A stretch of DNA of 64,000 nt from Ostrinia nubilalis (taxonomy: Eukaryota; Arthropoda; Insecta; Lepidoptera; Crambidae): the NCBI RefSeq assembly GCF_963855985.1, contig NC_087114.1, positions 2,505,001 through 2,569,000 of the forward strand, written 5' to 3'. The notes beneath the pieces are model-generated. The model saw only the letters and a program-made list of their open reading frames with translations. It made no database searches and was not told the origin of the DNA. Positions 61,108 to 64,000 of this stretch are shown here, in pieces. Position numbers and translations under genes: made by a program. Within the stretch, counting starts at the first letter, position 1. Every line of letters begins with the position of its first letter.

Positions 61108-64000
61108 CTACACCTCACTCGGTGTCACGACGGTCGATGTGGGCAGCACGACGAGCTTCTTGGTGGGGCGGCGCAGGACTCCGGTGCGGGTGGCGACGTC
61201 GGCGGCGCGCACGATGCCATCGCGCCCAGGGTAGACTTGGACGACGCGCCCCCGGGGCCACACGTTGCGTGGCAGGTTGGAGTCGGCGATGAGCACGAGG
61301 TCGCCGATGTTGAGCGGTGCTCCGCTCCCGTGCGGCTCCCGCCGGTGTTGGAGCTCCGGCAGGTACTCTCGGACCCAGCGGTCCCAGAACTCGTCGGCTA
61401 GCCGCTGAGCTCGCCTCCAGTGGTGGCGGCTGGCGACGTCTGCTTCGGTGAACGTCCCCGGCTGTTGGATGCGGCCCGACCCCCCGAGTAGGAAGTGGTT
61501 GGGGGTCAAGGCTTCGGCGTCGTCGGGGTCCACCGACACGTGGGTCAGTGGTCTGCTGTTGACTGTGTATTCGTCGGCGGCGGTGCGGGCCAGGCGGCAG
61601 CCCAGCACGGCGGCCTGCAGCTCGAGCCTTGGGATGGACGTCAGCTTGAGGGGCGCCACGCGCGCCCTGGCGGCGGCAAGCGTCACGTGCACTCTACCGT
61701 CTTCGTCTTCAGTGCGCCAGTAGACAGCAGCGGCGTAGGCCTTCTCGCTGGCGTCCACGAAGGTGTGCAGCTCGCGTCGGGTCGCCCGGCTGTAGCCAGG
61801 GTGACATCTTGGCAGGTTGACGTCTCGGAGCGCGGACAGCTGCCGCACCCACTCACTCCAGCCCGTCGACAGCGGCGGTGGTAGGCGGACGTCCCAATCG
61901 ACGCCTACGCGCCACGCCTCTTGTAGCAGCTGTTTCGCTACGATGGTGATGGGGGAGGCGAGGCCCAGCGGGTCGAACAGTGACATCACTGTCCGCAGAG
62001 CCTCCCTCTTCGTCGGAGTTTGCCCGCTGTCGACGTCAGGCACCCGGGCGAAGTTCAGATTAAATCCCAAGGTGTCGCAGGTCGGCCTCCAGGTGAGGCC
62101 CAGGACCTTCTCTTCGATGTCTTCAAGTGTGACGTCCCGAGTGGCGGCAGCTTCCGCCCGATGGACTTCTAGTATTTCGGATCGATTCGAGGCCCACTTG
62201 GCCAAATGAAAATTGGCATCCGCGTGCACTGTGCGCACGTCGGTGCTCACTCTAACTGCTTCTTCAACTGTTTCAAAACTCTGGAGATAATCGTCCATGT
62301 AGTGATGACGCACGATGGCTTCGGCTGCGTCCGGATGGTCGGCCCGATGACGCTCGGCGTTGTGATTCTTGACAAACAACGCCGTGCACGGTGAGCAGGC
62401 TGCTCCGAAGATGACCGACTTCATCCGGTACTCTGTGGGCGGTCCCTCCCGCCGGTGTGAGCGCCACAAGAAGCGCAGCGCATCTCTATCTTTCTCGTGA
62501 ACTTGTATTCGCAGGAACATTTCTTGTATGTCCGCGGCGACGGCGACGGCGTGCTGGCGAAAGCGCATCAGCACCCCCGGCAGCGACTGCAGGAGGTCCG
62601 GACCCGACAGCAGGTGGTCGTTCAGGCACGTACCCTTCGTGCGAGCGGCGGCGTCGAAGACTGGCCTCACCTTCCCGGGCTTGGCTGGATGGAGCACCGG
62701 GAAGTGAGGCAGGTACCAGATGCGCCCGGTGGTCGATGGTGCGGTGGCGGCTTCCTCTGCGTATCCTTTTTCTATCAGCTGTGTCATCTGCCGCTCGTAC
62801 GCCGTCCCGAGCTCCGGCTGCTTGTCCAGCTTGCGCTCTGTGCTGTGTAGGCGCGTCAAGGCTTGGTCGTAATTGTTGGGCAGCTCGGGGTGGTCGGTGG
62901 CCCAAAGTAGGCCCGTTTCGTAGCCCGCTGTCGGCAGCTTGATGGTTTCACTCTCCAGGATGCGAAGCGCCCGCTCTTCGGGGTCGGCGCGCGTTTTCTT
63001 GGGCGTCACGCCCAACGATTCGATTGCGAAATGCTTCTTGATCATTTCTTCTATTCTATTGTCGCTCTCTTCATTGAGCCTGTATACGTGGTGGACTGTG
63101 TGCCCCAGGCTCCGGCTGCTTGAGCCGTGGAGCACCCACCCCAGGGGTGTGCGGGACGCCACCGGTTCTGTTGCGGCGCCACGTCGTACCTCGTTGGCCA
63201 GTAGGAGTTCCCAATTGTCCTGCCCGATCAGGATAGTGGGCCGCGCCTCCGCATACCGCACTCGCGTCTCGATATCTTGAAGGTGTTGATATTTTGACAA
63301 GTCTCGGTCAATGTGCTGGGCCGCCAGTCGTAAGTTCTTGATAGTGCGGCCTCGCAGGGAGTGCTCTTCATCCTGCCCTCGTAGCACAAGTTTCACTCGT
63401 CGCGAGTCGGTACGCGTGACGCGGGCCCCCGCTATAGCTTCTATGCTCAATGGGTCTATGGGTCCTGTAGCGCCCGCGCGCTTAGCCAGGTCTTCGTCTA
63501 TGAGTGTGACTGTCGAGCCGTCGTCTAAGAGTGCGAATGTGTCTATATTGGCCTTGGGGCCCACCACTGTCACTGGTAGAATTTTGAGGAAACTTACGGT
63601 TGACTTTCCAGATGAATTTGCTGCTGTCACTGTTTCACTCCGGTTGGCTGGCACTTCGGGTCTCCTGAAGTGCAGTAATGGGTGGTGGGTCCTCTCACAG
63701 CCGTCCTCTCCACACTGACGGTCTTCACACTTATGCCCCCCTCTCCTGGGGTTCAGGCAACGGAAACATAGTCGATCCGCTTTCGCTATGCTCCATCGTT
63801 CACTGTTGTTCGCACGCACAAATTTTCTACACTTGTCGGCGCTATGGTTCGGTAAACTGCACACTGGACACTTTTCGCTTCTGTTGTCGCACTTTTCGCT
63901 GTCACTCCGACTGTTGTAGGCGCGCTGCGGCCGGTTGCGTGGCGCCGCGCGCTGCTGCTGCTCCTCGGCGCCGCCGACGAGCTCGGGGTCTGCGTACTTC
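61108..64000 (-). CDS. BEL/Pao retrotransposon polyprotein, integrase region deleted, partial
   Basis: The frame is open from the right window edge to the TAG at 61108-61110; the true start is outside. In order it shows gag-type zinc knuckles (CPVCSLPNHSADKC, then CFRCLNPRRGGHKC), a retropepsin (FALLDDGSTVTLID), the RT with LPHFPVLHPAKPGKVRPVFD and the catalytic HHYMDDYL, the start of the RNase H region (LHTFVDASEKAYAAAVYW; SIPRLELQAAVLGCRLA), and then, after an abrupt joint at about 61563-61570, the C-terminal DUF5641-type region (TVNSRPLTHVSV ... LTPNHFLLG). The rest of RNase H and the whole DDE integrase core are absent, yet the frame is kept. GC content is much higher than the flanks. It cannot integrate by itself. 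Confidence 0.9.
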   Translation of the reverse strand, partial: KYADPELVGGAEEQQQRAAPRNRPQRAYNSRSDSEKCDNRSEKCPVCSLPNHSADKCRKFVRANNSERWSIAKADRLCFRCLNPRRGGHKCEDRQCGEDGCERTHHPLLHFRRPEVPANRSETVTAANSSGKSTVSFLKILPVTVVGPKANIDTFALLDDGSTVTLIDEDLAKRAGATGPIDPLSIEAIAGARVTRTDSRRVKLVLRGQDEEHSLRGRTIKNLRLAAQHIDRDLSKYQHLQDIETRVRYAEARPTILIGQDNWELLLANEVRRGAATEPVASRTPLGWVLHGSSSRSLGHTVHHVYRLNEESDNRIEEMIKKHFAIESLGVTPKKTRADPEERALRILESETIKLPTAGYETGLLWATDHPELPNNYDQALTRLHSTERKLDKQPELGTAYERQMTQLIEKGYAEEAATAPSTTGRIWYLPHFPVLHPAKPGKVRPVFDAAARTKGTCLNDHLLSGPDLLQSLPGVLMRFRQHAVAVAADIQEMFLRIQVHEKDRDALRFLWRSHRREGPPTEYRMKSVIFGAACSPCTALFVKNHNAERHRADHPDAAEAIVRHHYMDDYLQSFETVEEAVRVSTDVRTVHADANFHLAKWASNRSEILEVHRAEAAATRDVTLEDIEEKVLGLTWRPTCDTLGFNLNFARVPDVDSGQTPTKREALRTVMSLFDPLGLASPITIVAKQLLQEAWRVGVDWDVRLPPPLSTGWSEWVRQLSALRDVNLPRCHPGYSRATRRELHTFVDASEKAYAAAVYWRTEDEDGRVHVTLAAARARVAPLKLTSIPRLELQAAVLGCRLARTAADEYTVNSRPLTHVSVDPDDAEALTPNHFLLGGSGRIQQPGTFTEADVASRHHWRRAQRLADEFWDRWVREYLPELQHRREPHGSGAPLNIGDLVLIADSNLPRNVWPRGRVVQVYPGRDGIVRAADVATRTGVLRRPTKKLVVLPTSTVVTPSEV

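Noticed and set aside
61448..63718. Long plus-strand ORFs up to 161 codons
   Set aside because: They are antisense shadows of the GC-rich BEL/Pao polyprotein on the minus strand.

Overview
This is a window of an insect nuclear genome, almost certainly a moth or butterfly (Lepidoptera). It holds two intron-rich protein genes whose introns are full of transposon debris. RTE-type LINE tails ending in (ATG)n recur throughout, as do tRNA-derived SINEs, a Lep1/Helitron-like repeat, many MITEs, a BEL/Pao retrotransposon and a Dong/R4-type LINE inside TAA repeats. There is no prokaryotic gene organisation, and the window has no rRNA gene, no credible tRNA gene and no CRISPR array.

Layout. 1-835 is an array of about six 138-bp tandem repeats. 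1372-24250 (+) is the 3' part of a C2H2 zinc-finger gene. I traced 19 exons whose phases chain without conflict into 783 codons and a stop, with about 16 fingers and an acidic, finger-free C-terminus; the 5' end lies outside the window. 25051-48560 (-) is a concentrative nucleoside transporter gene (CNT/SLC28) in 14 traced exons, lying tail-to-tail with the zinc-finger gene about 0.8 kb away. From 48.6 kb to the end I see no host gene. That part holds SINEs, MITEs, a piggyBac-like element, LINE fragments and, at 61.1-64.0 kb (-), a BEL/Pao polyprotein running off the right edge.

How the parts relate. The zinc-finger protein is probably a nuclear DNA-binding factor and the transporter a plasma-membrane Na+-coupled nucleoside importer. 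They share only a boundary; nothing in the sequence suggests a joint function.

The observations I rate highest are these. (1) Several zinc-finger introns contain decayed tandem copies of the end of the upstream exon together with its splice donor, plus partial exon copies that would truncate the protein if included. (2) A roughly 33-bp GC-rich palindrome, often in pairs 64-93 bp apart, recurs about a dozen times at 19.7-31.2 kb. (3) A transposon nest at 39.9-43.2 kb has a long inverted-repeat element split by a P-like element, which itself contains a TTAA-flanked piggyBac-like element and a Helitron-like repeat. (4) A 4.36-kb element with perfect 40-bp terminal inverted repeats carries an unrecognised first-exon-like ORF. 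(5) An RTE fragment landed exactly at a transporter splice donor and duplicated it. All assignments rest on reading the sequence; no database search was possible.
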